Of a DNA stretch of 51,064 nucleotides, positions 1-9,837 are shown in pieces. Where the stretch lies: contig JAFYUI010000017.1 in NCBI GenBank assembly GCA_017549565.1, positions 1 through 51,064 of the forward strand, written 5' to 3'. Each line of letters opens with the position of its first letter. Positions within the stretch are counted from its first letter, which is position 1. The position numbers were made by a program, and so were the translations under genes. This stretch comes from Clostridia bacterium. Lineage in GTDB: Bacteria; Bacillota; Clostridia; Oscillospirales; Acutalibacteraceae. The notes beneath the pieces are model-generated. The model had not been told where the DNA came from. It saw nothing but the letters and a program-made list of their open reading frames with translations, and ran no database searches.

Positions 1-128
1 AGTAAAGAATTATATTCTTCTTCGGTAATTTCGGTTTGTCCGATTATAGTTTGCAAACCAATAATATATCCGTTTTTTATTGTTTTAAAATATTTCATAA
101 TATACCCCCTATGCTATGGCTAACCAAT
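1..128. repeat. Terminal direct repeat (circular overlap), left copy
   Basis: These 128 bases are identical to 50937-51064. The repeat covers the 5' part of a small phage gene and the end of the next one, so it is not an insertion element or a cos/att structure. It most simply means that a circular molecule of about 50,936 bp was opened at an arbitrary point. The leftward gene fragment at 1-98 is the same gene as 50822-51034. Confidence 0.93.
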
Positions 129-579
129 TATATGTAACACCTTGTTTAACGGGATAATTTGCTGCACGGTGATTAAATACAGCTTGTGTTTCGGTTATAC
201 TGTTTATCACATTGGCACCGCCGATATAAAAATTCGGCGCAGTTGTATTTCTATCTTCATATACAACATACATAGGTTTTTCCATAATTGAGGTATATAA
301 AGCACCCAAACAAGCATTTTCTTCTACATCTGGGTTAGCATTTGTCCATATAATTATTATTCTTGGAATTACGCCTAAATTGTGATAAAAAACTCGGTAA
401 GATGAAGCAAACTCAACAGTACCACTTGTATATTTAAGACCACCGCCACCGCCTGCTTCAATACTTTCGATTTCGGCGGGCATTTCGGCGGGTAACATTT
501 TTTCGGTTTTGCCTGTCTTATTGCGTATTGCGTCGGCTATATTTTCTAATGTTGCATTTTCAATAAATACATTTGGCAT
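109..579 (-). CDS. Phage tail fibre-associated protein
   Basis: This 156-aa protein follows the tail fibre gene; its ATG overlaps that gene's TAA stop. The N-terminal half has the pattern seen at the start of many Firmicutes phage tail and baseplate accessory proteins: a predicted helix with IADAIRNKTGKTEKMLPAEM, then IESIEAGGGGG as a glycine hinge. The rest is beta-rich with no recognisable catalytic motif. By position it is part of the adsorption apparatus, either a second fibre component or a fibre tip. The family assignment rests on the N-terminal motif and on context; its exact function is unknown. Confidence 0.7.
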   Translation of the reverse strand: MPNVFIENATLENIADAIRNKTGKTEKMLPAEMPAEIESIEAGGGGGLKYTSGTVEFASSYRVFYHNLGVIPRIIIIWTNANPDVEENACLGALYTSIMEKPMYVVYEDRNTTAPNFYIGGANVINSITETQAVFNHRAANYPVKQGVTYNWLAIA

Positions 580-1697
580 TAGTAAGCCACCTCGTTTCCG
601 TCGACAATAGAAGCGTTTATTATATTTGCAATTTCTTGTTTGTCAGCGTCAGTTAAAATATATCCTTGATTTCCAGCGTGTTTTATGACATCCGCTATCG
701 TTGCGGGTTTTTGGTTATAATAGATATTAGCATTATATAAGGGCTCGTTATCTTCAGATATACCAATTAACTCCCATTGCTCTTCACTACCGCCATAATA
801 AACATCCGTAATACTTGTGTAAGCAAATGCACTGTGTTCAATGCTTGTCACGCTATCGGGTATATAAACGCTTGTGAAACTTACATCATCGATGAATGCA
901 TATTCACCAATGCTTCTAACGCTATCGGGTATAACTAAGCTTGTGAGGTCATTATGGTCGAAGCCATCAATCGAAACCACAGGATAACCATCAATAAACT
1001 TTGGTATTATACGGTTGCCCGATATATTGTAATTGCAACGGGTTATATGCACTTCCCTGTCAATAATTTCATAGGTAAGAAAATGCAATATATTATCACC
1101 GCCAGCATCCTTGCCATCTTCCCCCTTTTCACCCTGTGGGCCTGGCTCGCCCTTTTCGCCTTGCGGACCTGTATCACCCTTTTCACCTTTAAGTGCGCCA
1201 TTATCGTATGCTTGCTTTACCTTAAGCGCGGCGTCGGATGCTTCAAGAGCTTTGCGCTCAAGCTCTGAATACGAAATACGGTTTTTGCCGTCACTTGCTA
1301 CACCTTCGGGTTTGTTTTTCAACTTAAGTTCTGCCGGGAATGTGTACATTTCCCACTCAGCACCTTCAGTGTTCATACCGGTTATCGAAAGCACTACATG
1401 CACTATACCGCCATACCGTGTATCTCGTTCTTCGAGAGTATAACATACCTTCGAAGCATCCTCTCGGTAGAGTTCGGCAGGTGCAGTACGAAATACCTCA
1501 CCGGCACCGTTATAAACTTCAAAACGGTAATATCCGTTACCGCCATTTTCTTGTAACGCTTCAACCTCTTCAAAGATTTCGGCGGGTAAGTCAAAATAAA
1601 CACGCATTCGTTTATGCTCACCTTGAACACCGCCAAACTGCCGCCCTGCAGGTGATATTCCGTTTTTTGAAACCGAATATCTAATTTCCCTAATCAT
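579..1697 (-). CDS. Phage tail fibre: BppU-like N-terminus, collagen repeat, BspA-type LRR
   Basis: This 372-aa protein starts at MIREIRYS, behind a strong AAGGAGG 7 nt upstream; an upstream in-frame extension has no such site. Residues 1-135 resemble the baseplate/BppU-type N-terminal domain that anchors fibres to the tail. Residues about 175-200 are Gly-X-Y collagen-like repeats (GEKGDTGPQGEKGEPGPQGE), expected to form a trimeric stalk. Residues about 215-335 carry leucine-rich repeats of the BspA/LRR_5 kind (LVIPDSVRSIGEYAF, VYIPDSVTSIEHSAF). It is probably the receptor-binding fibre. LRR_5 units are more usual in bacterial surface proteins, so the tip may have been captured from a host. 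Function is inferred from architecture and position. Confidence 0.82.
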   Translation of the reverse strand: MIREIRYSVSKNGISPAGRQFGGVQGEHKRMRVYFDLPAEIFEEVEALQENGGNGYYRFEVYNGAGEVFRTAPAELYREDASKVCYTLEERDTRYGGIVHVVLSITGMNTEGAEWEMYTFPAELKLKNKPEGVASDGKNRISYSELERKALEASDAALKVKQAYDNGALKGEKGDTGPQGEKGEPGPQGEKGEDGKDAGGDNILHFLTYEIIDREVHITRCNYNISGNRIIPKFIDGYPVVSIDGFDHNDLTSLVIPDSVRSIGEYAFIDDVSFTSVYIPDSVTSIEHSAFAYTSITDVYYGGSEEQWELIGISEDNEPLYNANIYYNQKPATIADVIKHAGNQGYILTDADKQEIANIINASIVDGNEVAY

Positions 1698-1721
1698 TTT
1701 ATTGCCTCCTTTTTTAAATTT

Positions 1722-1749
1722 AAAAGCGCCCACTTTCGTGAACGCTTTT
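1722..1749 (-). terminator. Hairpin terminator/attenuator after the polyvalent protein gene
   Basis: On the minus strand the RNA folds AAAGCGTTCAC / GTGGGCGCTTT around an AAA-containing loop, just after the stop of the giant gene and before the tail fibre. It is followed by only a short U-rich stretch, so it may be a partial terminator that lowers fibre expression. It resembles the hairpin at 17293-17316. Confidence 0.55.
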
Positions 1750-1754
1750 ATAAA

Positions 1755-4700
1755 TTATTGTTTTAAAAGATATTGTTTAGCTTTATTATCAATTTCAATA
1801 TCTTTTGCCGCATTGCGTTTTTCGGCTTTGGAAACCCCGCCGCTACCGTCAGTATCGGCGTATTTAACACTCGTTGCAGTTTTGAATAGCAGATATTCCT
1901 TAATATCGATGCCAATAGATTTCATATAAGCAATTTTGGCAATTTCTTCACCGTCATCTATTAGACCTTCACTCATACCTTCATCAAGCATTTGTTGGCG
2001 CAGTTTTTTATACAAGGTTTTATTTTTACGCTTAGCTTCGTAAAGCTCATCAAAACGGTCGGTGTCACGTGTCATAACCTTGACCGTCTTTTCTTGTGCA
2101 ATAATTGTTAATATATCGCTTTGAATATCTTCCTTGGTTTCATCATCAAAGCTTTGATATGTCTTGTTTTCCGTAAGGTCTTTAAGATATCCCTTTGCTT
2201 CCTTAGTAACATCGCCATCCTTACGGTAAAGCTTCTTTATATTCGCCTTAATATCCGCATCGCTTACACCTCTATCAAGCAAGTGTTGATATATTCGCTG
2301 ATACTCGGCATTGTCGCCCTTCTCTGCCGCTTTAATAAGTGCCGAATATTTGTCATTACCCTCAACACCCGTGGCGGCGAATATCGTGCCTTGCAGGTCG
2401 CCCTTCGGCTTACTGATGAAAGCAATATCAATAACGTTCCAAGCAGCTCGAAGGTCGCGTAAAACATTTTTAACCGGCACACCGGTAAATGCGGATAAGC
2501 TTCCCGCTAAACTTTCAAACTTTTCAAGAATTGTTTTATTCTCGTTGTTCAATACCTTTAAGGACTGCGCAAAGTCACTTATTAAGCTCATATCTGCACG
2601 CTCAACTGTATAACCTTCAAATATTGAAACAATATCCTTTACCAGCGGTATTAAATTGAGTGGATTAATATCCGAAGCGAAATTACTTCCAAAAGCCGTC
2701 AAATATTTTTCGAGATATGTTTCATCCTCGTCATCATCCCTCGCGGCTGTAATCAAAGATTTTAAAGCAGCATTTAAAAGCACATTGCCAACAAACGCCG
2801 CTACCGCTCGGCCTGCAAACTTTCTTCCCGATTTGGTTTTACTACCTGCTGCACTTGCCGCTGACATCAAAAGATTAAGTGAAACCGTCGGCTCAGACAT
2901 AAACGAAGAAATCATATTTGCAATTTCCGATTTATCACGCATCAAATGCGAACGAGAAAGCGTAGAATCATAAACCTGCGTATGATTTATAACCGATGTA
3001 AAACGTGCGCTGCAAGCTTCGTAAAATTCCTTTGTACCGGGAGTGTAATTTCCTTTGTCGGATATTTCTGCCTTGACTGCCGCCCATATATGCCCCCATG
3101 TTATTTGGTCAGCCATAGCAGCGCCAAACGATAGTACATCATCACGATAACTTGAATCTTTAATATCGAAAAATGCTTTTGTCTTATCCTTCATACCCAC
3201 AGGCATTTCACGTAACAACCATTTAGTTGTCGAAACACCTGTGCTGGTATCAAAGCGTCCCATTTCCTTAATGCCTGCTACCGCCGCGTATTTAACCATT
3301 TCCTCATAATTCTTTGAAACGTTATATTTCTTCGTTTTTAAAAAATGCTTGGGGTCAACATACGCCATGGCGCGCATAATAGCTGATGGTTGTTGAATTG
3401 TCACCGAAGCGGATGCAAGCACTGCACCCTTTTTAAATTTGCTTATTAAATTACTGAGTATTGTGTTATCACCGGATTTACGAACATTACCGTTCATATC
3501 CTTTATAAACTGCTCAATATATTTAACTGATTCAGAGCCGAACGCTCTTTCAAGCTCTGCTTTAACGCTTTTACCCGAAATATCGCTTTCAATAACATTT
3601 CCTTCAGCATCAACCGATGGCATTTTGAAATTTAGTATTTTTTCCATTGTGTCAATGGGAATAGCCAAAGCATTATACATACACATACGGTCAATATGAC
3701 TTGCACACACTTCGCTAAAATCGGATAATATTAACGGTGTTTTAGCGCCTTCGCTTACATTATGAGTAAATGACGAATGTTTTAATTTGGTATCACTGGT
3801 AATTGCTGAATTGCTGGCAAGATAATTAGAAGCCGAATTATAAGGCACATAATATCCTTCGTTGTATTTTTCAAAACCTGACATTTGCATAGAAGTTTCA
3901 TTGCCAAGTGCCGCCATATCAACCGAAAGATATTCCACCATAGCATCGGCATATTGTATTTGTTCTTTGGTTAACCAGTCAAACACCTTCATTATGTCAG
4001 TTTTAGAAATTCGGTGTGCTGCAGAATCAATTTCCGATGTCATTGCAGAAACAACTGCAGAAAGCTTTTTGCCATCCTTAATTGCCTTTTTATATTTTTT
4101 CGCAAACTCTGAAACAGTTAAAGCTGTCGGAGGAAGAACCACACCGCCTTCAAACAAATGCTTCGTATTTTTAAGCTCGTTGCCATATTCGCGCCTTGCA
4201 GTTGCATATAACAATAATGCCTGTTCGCGTGTTAATTTAATGCTGTGGCCGTCCTCGGTGGTTAATTCAAGTGTGTCATTATCCCACTTGGAATAATTGT
4301 ATTTTTCTTTGATACCTTGAATATACACGTGAGCCGACTCCACATTTCGATACCATTTATCCTGGCCCTTAACAAAATCACCGAATACTTTGCGTAATAC
4401 ACCTCCAATATTATCAAAGAAATATACAGGAGTCATATTCTTATATTTAATTTCTTTATCAAATATAGCAGTACCGGGTAGTTCTTTTTTTGTTGATTTG
4501 CTTGTCAAATCCTCAAGCTCTTCAACGCCTATTTCGGTTGCGTCGAATTTTTTGCCGTTAATAAATATTTTGTTTTCGTCGTTTATAAGCCACTCAAAGT
4601 GTTCAACAATATTTCGAACTTGTGCCGTTTCAAGAATGCTTAAATCCCTTAATTTTTTACCCTCAAGCTTTTCCTCAAGAGTTTTTAACATTTCAATTAT

Positions 4701-7700
4701 ATCGGGGTCGTATTTTGTGGCCAAAATATCGGGATTATCTTTGACAGTATCATAGGCGTTCTTATAAAACACACGCAAAGTGCGAAGGTCTTTTGTCCTA
4801 AATGGTGAGGTATCATTAAAGTTAAATACCGCTACCGTTCTAAAAGCGAGTTCTTTAAGCTCCTGTGGCACGTGCTTGGCATCAGAGTTTGAACGAAGTT
4901 TTGTATCCATTCTGCTGACGCTTCGACGAATACACTCAATATTACGGGTTTTATCTGCGCGTTCCTCACGCTGCGCAGTAATTTTTTTTGAAATTTCACT
5001 ACGGCGCTCGGCAAGACTTTTGTTTTGCTCAATAATGCGCTTTTGGTATTGGCCGATTTTCCTTTCATAGCTTTTGGTTAAATTTTCCAGCATTCTGTCA
5101 TTAATTTCTGTGGTTTCGGCAAGAGCTCGGCGCAGGTCGGTGCTTGCCTTGTGTTCACTCTCTGCCAAATCATTCATACCGCTTATAAATTCATCCAAAG
5201 TAATTTTGCCGTTCTTAAAATCTTCTGATAATTTATTCATTTTTTCAACAAAGTACGGTGACGCATCGGAAAATTTTTTATTGACTTTTTCTTTTGGCTT
5301 GGGTATACTATTATCAGACACAGAGTCGATGTACGGTTCAGCCATAGTCTTTTGACTATGCCCCGTAATTGTAGACTCTGTGTCTTCTATTTTTAATAAT
5401 TCAAATGTTTTGCCTTCGGGTGTTAAAACCCTTAATGAATGAACCTGACCTTTTCCATACATAACGCAAACCGCCACATTACCAATTTGCTTATTAAGAA
5501 CTACAGGTGCCGCAAAGGTCACTGATACATTACCTTTTCCTTTGTGATTTTTATGACCTGTTATTGCTTTTCCTCTTTTAAGTACGTAAGGAGCTGAGAT
5601 AATAGCGGCAGCTTCTGCATCATTGTTAATATAATTACGGACGCTTTCAATAGTACCGGCATCAAAGATTATAGACCCATATTCTTTTCTTTGAATTACA
5701 TAACCAAAATGATTTTTTAACAACTCATCAAGCACTTTATAATATGGCTTACCACTTTGCTTATTATAAACTACTGTCGCAACTGGCTGCATTTTGTTAA
5801 TTTCATCGAGATGTTCACGTAGCTGTTCTTTTAAACTGCTATCATTATTCTTATCCCAAGAAATATCCCACGAACGCACTTGTTCTCTTGTTAAAGAATA
5901 TTTAACCCCTCCATTATCTACACGTGTGTTTTCGCCCGAACGGGTGACGCGTGCAATACGGTCATTTATATACTTCAAATCTTCGGTAAGTGTGCGGTTT
6001 TGTGCAGCACCCGAAAGCTTATCAATAATGCTTTGCAACCAGTCTTTGATTTTTTGTAAAATGTCGTGTTGCTTGGCCGCCATTTCTTCAAGCGCAGTTG
6101 TTACCTTTTCGGCATTGCTGCCAAACAAGGTTTCTTCCGCTACAAAATCGGCAACAATTTCACGCTCTATGCTTTCCCGAGTGTAAGCATCGCGTATCTT
6201 TTTAGGTATCCATTGTGAATTTTTGCGATTTTCCCAGTATATATTAACCCAAGTATCTATAGCTTCTTGACGGCTGCCCTCGAAGGGTGCGCCGTTTTCT
6301 TTTTCCAAAGCATCACGAACATACTTTTCAAAGCTATTACTTTGCTGCATTAAATATTTTTTAAAGCTCTCATACCTCTTAAGGCCTTCAAGATAATGGG
6401 TAAATTCGTGCTTAAACACCTCAATATACATTTCCGTAACCGCAAGGTTTGGATTTAAGTAAATGGTTTTAGTATCGGGGTCATAAGCGCCCTTAACATA
6501 TCTATCACTCCACTGAACAGTAATTCCGAATTTTTTGGCAATATCCTTAAGGTGACGCATCCTGTTATCTTCGCGTTGCCCGGTGATAATTGCCCTGGCG
6601 GTTTCCTCGTCGGTAGATTTGCGATATATCGACTTGCTTTCAGGTTCGCGAAGGCCAAACCTTTCACTTTCGTTTTCAGAAGTGCCGCTATCGTTATTAG
6701 AATCAGCAACATCGTTATTGGAATTATTGGAAGCGTTATCAGAATTATCCGAATCGTTTTCAGGCATAAAAGAAGCAGGCCCGTTATCAAGGTCTGCTTC
6801 ACTTACACCATTATTCTCTTTTAAAATACCGTTATCAGCCACGATTATAATTTGCTCTGGGTCAAAAACTCCTACCGACCAAGTTCCTTGCGCTTCCTTA
6901 AGGTTTTGATATAAATAAGAATCATATCCTAACTTCTTCAAAAATTCACGCACATAAACATTTGCAGGCGCTTCGTATTTGTCTGAGAAAAATCCATCCA
7001 TTTCCGAAACACGGTTACATTCGTCTTGGCTCATAATACCATAATCAACTAATTGCTTACATATGTTATATGCACCAAATCGACCATCATCGCGAACAAT
7101 TAGGGGATTTTTGGCTAATACATAAGTTTCTAAAATATGACCGCTTCGTTGCTGTGCATCGCGCCTTTTAACAGTAAGGGCTGCAGATAATGTACCAAGA
7201 TGAAACACACCGTCGCCATACTTGAATTCATCAAATAAATTCGGTGACCAATGGAACAAAGACATTATTGTGCCATCTTCAGTTTTAAAAATGGTATCCG
7301 AAAGCTTATCTTGTAAGTTCTCGCTTAATAATCTGCCAACACTATCAATAGCTTTAAGTTTTATTCTTCGTATACTTCCAAGAAAACCTTCATCAAGTCC
7401 AGACCCCAATCTCTGTGTGGGTCCGACTTCTCCTGAAGAAATCCACCCTGACTCGCCTGCTGCCACATTTTTGTCAGGTATTCCCGTTGACGACTGTTCA
7501 GTTCCCAATTCTCCGCGAATAATTTCGGTATTAACACTGTATTTCCGTTGATTGTTTTGGCTTCCACTAACGGCTGATACTCTTCTTCCTGCCAATAACT
7601 CGGGGTCTGTACTGCCATTTATATCATCTCCTGTAACGGTTTGTTGTCCGTTATTTATTATATCACCGTTTGCATTTGACTGCAATGCTGAATTTTGCAC

Positions 7701-9824
7701 ATTCTCACCATTTGCACTTGACTGCAATGTTGAATTTTGCACATCCTCACCATTTGCACTTGACTGCAAAACGGGGGTTTTGGTTTCTAACTTTTGAAGT
7801 GTTTGTCCAAGTATCAAGGAACGAGGTGCATATGCTTGGACTTCTAAAGCAAGTTGGCCGATGTCCGAATCTTTAACCTCGCCTTTTTCATTATCCAACT
7901 TAACGGTTTGATAAAGTTTATTTACTTTATCAGGATAAATAGCTCCATCGTTAACATTTTCTTGGTAAATAGATAAAACCGCATTAACTCCGCCTTCTAA
8001 GTTGTTAATTTTCTCACCTATTATGCTATACATTTGTTGTGATGCAGTTTTCGATACCTGATTTGCCGCAACAAGCATTTGTCCAATAGTTAAATCTGAA
8101 TGGTCGCCACTTATAACCTTATCACACAATTTTATAAGATTTTTATTTTTAGTGGTCTCTTTAAAATATGTAGCAATATCGTTTATATTAGCTCCAACCT
8201 GCCCAACTACAGATTTATAATTCTTTCCGTACGCCTGTATATTTGCCTCACTGTATGCAGCAGCAATGTTTGAAGATGCACCCATAAAGGAAGCCGATAA
8301 AGCACCTATCAAACCCTCGTATGCGGCTTGACTTAGTGCTCCCAATGGGTCATCGAAAATCGTTGTATCATCTACGCCTAAAAGTAACTCTGTAAACAGC
8401 GGCCCCAAAATCGATTGTAATCCTTCCTCGACAAATTCCCCGACTGCATTTCCGGTCATCTTTAATGCTGCTTTAGCAAAAACGCCAGAAAACTTACTTG
8501 ATAAATTACTCACTATTTCACCAGTTAATGCGCCGCCTGCGGGGTTAAAGCTCGCACCGAGCAAAGCTTCTAATCCACATTCCGTAACAGTTGTAACTGT
8601 TGCATAAAATAATAATTTATTCGGGTCAGTAACACCCTTTTGTATTCCCTCTTTATACGCACCGCCAAAAACACTTGGCGCAAATGTTGCTGTGCTAACA
8701 AATTGTGCTAATGCTCCACTTCCACCTAACCCACCTGTAGCAATTGCCATAGCCATTGGCACCATATTTTGTGCCATATTAGTGACAGTGTCTTGTATAG
8801 CAATATTCACACTTTGTCTGTTCTCAATAAAATGCTGTTTTAATACCGAACTTGCAATAGCGTATGGCGAGTCTGTTTTATCCTTTAGGCCACTTACAGA
8901 ATCTTGACCAGTAATTAAGTTATATCCAGTTTTCAAGCCATCAAATGTATTAACAAAATAATTCACTAATCCCGTTTCCATATAAAGGTCCATCTGATTG
9001 CCGAATCTGTTGATAGAAGTTTGTATTTCCTTTTCCTTTGCCGACAAAACAGGTATTTCATTTATTTTGACAGAATTATTTCCTAATTTAAGCGTTCCAC
9101 CATAAGCGGTATCGTTATACATTTGGCGAGCCAAAACATTTGACTTTTTTTGTCCATTAAGCTTTGTATCACTTGTCAATATCGACTCTTCAGAAGCAAC
9201 TTCCTTTTTGTAGTTTTCAAGCATTTTATAGGTTTCAATGGTATCGCGCTCTGCTTCGGTAAGTACCATACCTTTCATTTCCTTTTGAGCATACTCTCTA
9301 AAACGATTGGCACGAGCAACGTTATTGGGATTATCAGTTGCAAATATATCATATTGTTTTTTTAGCGTATCTCCCAATACATTTGCAACCCCATATTTTA
9401 ATACAATATCTCTTTCTTGCAAATTCAAATCTTGTCCTGCGGCAATTTTATTTTTTGCTGAATTTACAAGTAATTTTTCATGTATTGGTATTTTACCTCG
9501 GCTGTAATTTAATTGATTGACATATTCCTCATCGTAATATTTAGAGCCAACTGTCGTCAAAAGAAACTCTGATTCTGTTTTTTGTTTAATATCTTGCAAG
9601 ATACGGTCACTTTTAGGAATAACGGTTTCACCTTTTGCATTAGTTACATAATTTTGTTTGTGAGGATTAGGAATGAATTTTTTAATATCGTTTTCTAATT
9701 TTATTTTTTTCGCAAACTCTGGGTCTGGGTCGCCAATAGCCCCCAACTTTAAAGCATCAAATACTTCCGTCTTAGTTGTGGCTTGCGACCCTAATTTTTT
9801 AATATCAAACTGTTCGGTTTTCAT
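1755..9824 (-). CDS. Giant phage polyvalent protein (putative ejection protein) with ART-like and zincin-like domains
   Basis: This 2,689-aa protein is by far the largest in the window. Residues about 355-520 are Gly/Ala-rich and amphipathic, as in phage ejection proteins. Residues about 685-727 hold three 14-aa repeats (LQSSANGEDVQNST type). Residues about 860-1000 resemble the ADP-ribosyltransferase-like fold of polyvalent proteins (FHLGTLSAA, then GYDSYLYQNL and FDPEQI). A zincin-type HEFTHYLEG motif lies at about 1137-1145, and a further polyvalent-associated domain at about 1320-1495. A coiled coil spans about 1535-1630, and the C-terminal third resembles large-polyvalent-protein C-terminal domains. 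It is likely packaged in the virion and injected with the DNA to modify or protect against the host; that role is inferred from family and position. It sits next to other tail/virion genes. Domain edges are by eye. Confidence 0.8.
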   Translation of the reverse strand: MKTEQFDIKKLGSQATTKTEVFDALKLGAIGDPDPEFAKKIKLENDIKKFIPNPHKQNYVTNAKGETVIPKSDRILQDIKQKTESEFLLTTVGSKYYDEEYVNQLNYSRGKIPIHEKLLVNSAKNKIAAGQDLNLQERDIVLKYGVANVLGDTLKKQYDIFATDNPNNVARANRFREYAQKEMKGMVLTEAERDTIETYKMLENYKKEVASEESILTSDTKLNGQKKSNVLARQMYNDTAYGGTLKLGNNSVKINEIPVLSAKEKEIQTSINRFGNQMDLYMETGLVNYFVNTFDGLKTGYNLITGQDSVSGLKDKTDSPYAIASSVLKQHFIENRQSVNIAIQDTVTNMAQNMVPMAMAIATGGLGGSGALAQFVSTATFAPSVFGGAYKEGIQKGVTDPNKLLFYATVTTVTECGLEALLGASFNPAGGALTGEIVSNLSSKFSGVFAKAALKMTGNAVGEFVEEGLQSILGPLFTELLLGVDDTTIFDDPLGALSQAAYEGLIGALSASFMGASSNIAAAYSEANIQAYGKNYKSVVGQVGANINDIATYFKETTKNKNLIKLCDKVISGDHSDLTIGQMLVAANQVSKTASQQMYSIIGEKINNLEGGVNAVLSIYQENVNDGAIYPDKVNKLYQTVKLDNEKGEVKDSDIGQLALEVQAYAPRSLILGQTLQKLETKTPVLQSSANGEDVQNSTLQSSANGENVQNSALQSNANGDIINNGQQTVTGDDINGSTDPELLAGRRVSAVSGSQNNQRKYSVNTEIIRGELGTEQSSTGIPDKNVAAGESGWISSGEVGPTQRLGSGLDEGFLGSIRRIKLKAIDSVGRLLSENLQDKLSDTIFKTEDGTIMSLFHWSPNLFDEFKYGDGVFHLGTLSAALTVKRRDAQQRSGHILETYVLAKNPLIVRDDGRFGAYNICKQLVDYGIMSQDECNRVSEMDGFFSDKYEAPANVYVREFLKKLGYDSYLYQNLKEAQGTWSVGVFDPEQIIIVADNGILKENNGVSEADLDNGPASFMPENDSDNSDNASNNSNNDVADSNNDSGTSENESERFGLREPESKSIYRKSTDEETARAIITGQREDNRMRHLKDIAKKFGITVQWSDRYVKGAYDPDTKTIYLNPNLAVTEMYIEVFKHEFTHYLEGLKRYESFKKYLMQQSNSFEKYVRDALEKENGAPFEGSRQEAIDTWVNIYWENRKNSQWIPKKIRDAYTRESIEREIVADFVAEETLFGSNAEKVTTALEEMAAKQHDILQKIKDWLQSIIDKLSGAAQNRTLTEDLKYINDRIARVTRSGENTRVDNGGVKYSLTREQVRSWDISWDKNNDSSLKEQLREHLDEINKMQPVATVVYNKQSGKPYYKVLDELLKNHFGYVIQRKEYGSIIFDAGTIESVRNYINNDAEAAAIISAPYVLKRGKAITGHKNHKGKGNVSVTFAAPVVLNKQIGNVAVCVMYGKGQVHSLRVLTPEGKTFELLKIEDTESTITGHSQKTMAEPYIDSVSDNSIPKPKEKVNKKFSDASPYFVEKMNKLSEDFKNGKITLDEFISGMNDLAESEHKASTDLRRALAETTEINDRMLENLTKSYERKIGQYQKRIIEQNKSLAERRSEISKKITAQREERADKTRNIECIRRSVSRMDTKLRSNSDAKHVPQELKELAFRTVAVFNFNDTSPFRTKDLRTLRVFYKNAYDTVKDNPDILATKYDPDIIEMLKTLEEKLEGKKLRDLSILETAQVRNIVEHFEWLINDENKIFINGKKFDATEIGVEELEDLTSKSTKKELPGTAIFDKEIKYKNMTPVYFFDNIGGVLRKVFGDFVKGQDKWYRNVESAHVYIQGIKEKYNYSKWDNDTLELTTEDGHSIKLTREQALLLYATARREYGNELKNTKHLFEGGVVLPPTALTVSEFAKKYKKAIKDGKKLSAVVSAMTSEIDSAAHRISKTDIMKVFDWLTKEQIQYADAMVEYLSVDMAALGNETSMQMSGFEKYNEGYYVPYNSASNYLASNSAITSDTKLKHSSFTHNVSEGAKTPLILSDFSEVCASHIDRMCMYNALAIPIDTMEKILNFKMPSVDAEGNVIESDISGKSVKAELERAFGSESVKYIEQFIKDMNGNVRKSGDNTILSNLISKFKKGAVLASASVTIQQPSAIMRAMAYVDPKHFLKTKKYNVSKNYEEMVKYAAVAGIKEMGRFDTSTGVSTTKWLLREMPVGMKDKTKAFFDIKDSSYRDDVLSFGAAMADQITWGHIWAAVKAEISDKGNYTPGTKEFYEACSARFTSVINHTQVYDSTLSRSHLMRDKSEIANMISSFMSEPTVSLNLLMSAASAAGSKTKSGRKFAGRAVAAFVGNVLLNAALKSLITAARDDDEDETYLEKYLTAFGSNFASDINPLNLIPLVKDIVSIFEGYTVERADMSLISDFAQSLKVLNNENKTILEKFESLAGSLSAFTGVPVKNVLRDLRAAWNVIDIAFISKPKGDLQGTIFAATGVEGNDKYSALIKAAEKGDNAEYQRIYQHLLDRGVSDADIKANIKKLYRKDGDVTKEAKGYLKDLTENKTYQSFDDETKEDIQSDILTIIAQEKTVKVMTRDTDRFDELYEAKRKNKTLYKKLRQQMLDEGMSEGLIDDGEEIAKIAYMKSIGIDIKEYLLFKTATSVKYADTDGSGGVSKAEKRNAAKDIEIDNKAKQYLLKQ
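7645..7770 (-). repeat. Three 42-bp tandem repeats inside the polyvalent gene
   Basis: The unit encodes the 14-aa motif LQSSANGEDVQNST and is present three times, the third diverged. Period is exactly 42 bp, so changes in copy number keep the frame. It forms a low-complexity linker between the N-terminal membrane-active region and the ART-like domain. Confidence 0.85.
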
Positions 9825-9837
9825 TTAATGCACCCCG

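Noticed and set aside
954-1684. Long open frames on the + strand opposite the tail fibre
   Set aside because: They have no ribosome sites, overlap a well-supported gene completely and show low-complexity shadows of the collagen repeat.
7645-7770. 42-bp repeats as a phase-variable switch
   Set aside because: The unit is a multiple of three, so copy-number change would alter only linker length, not the frame.
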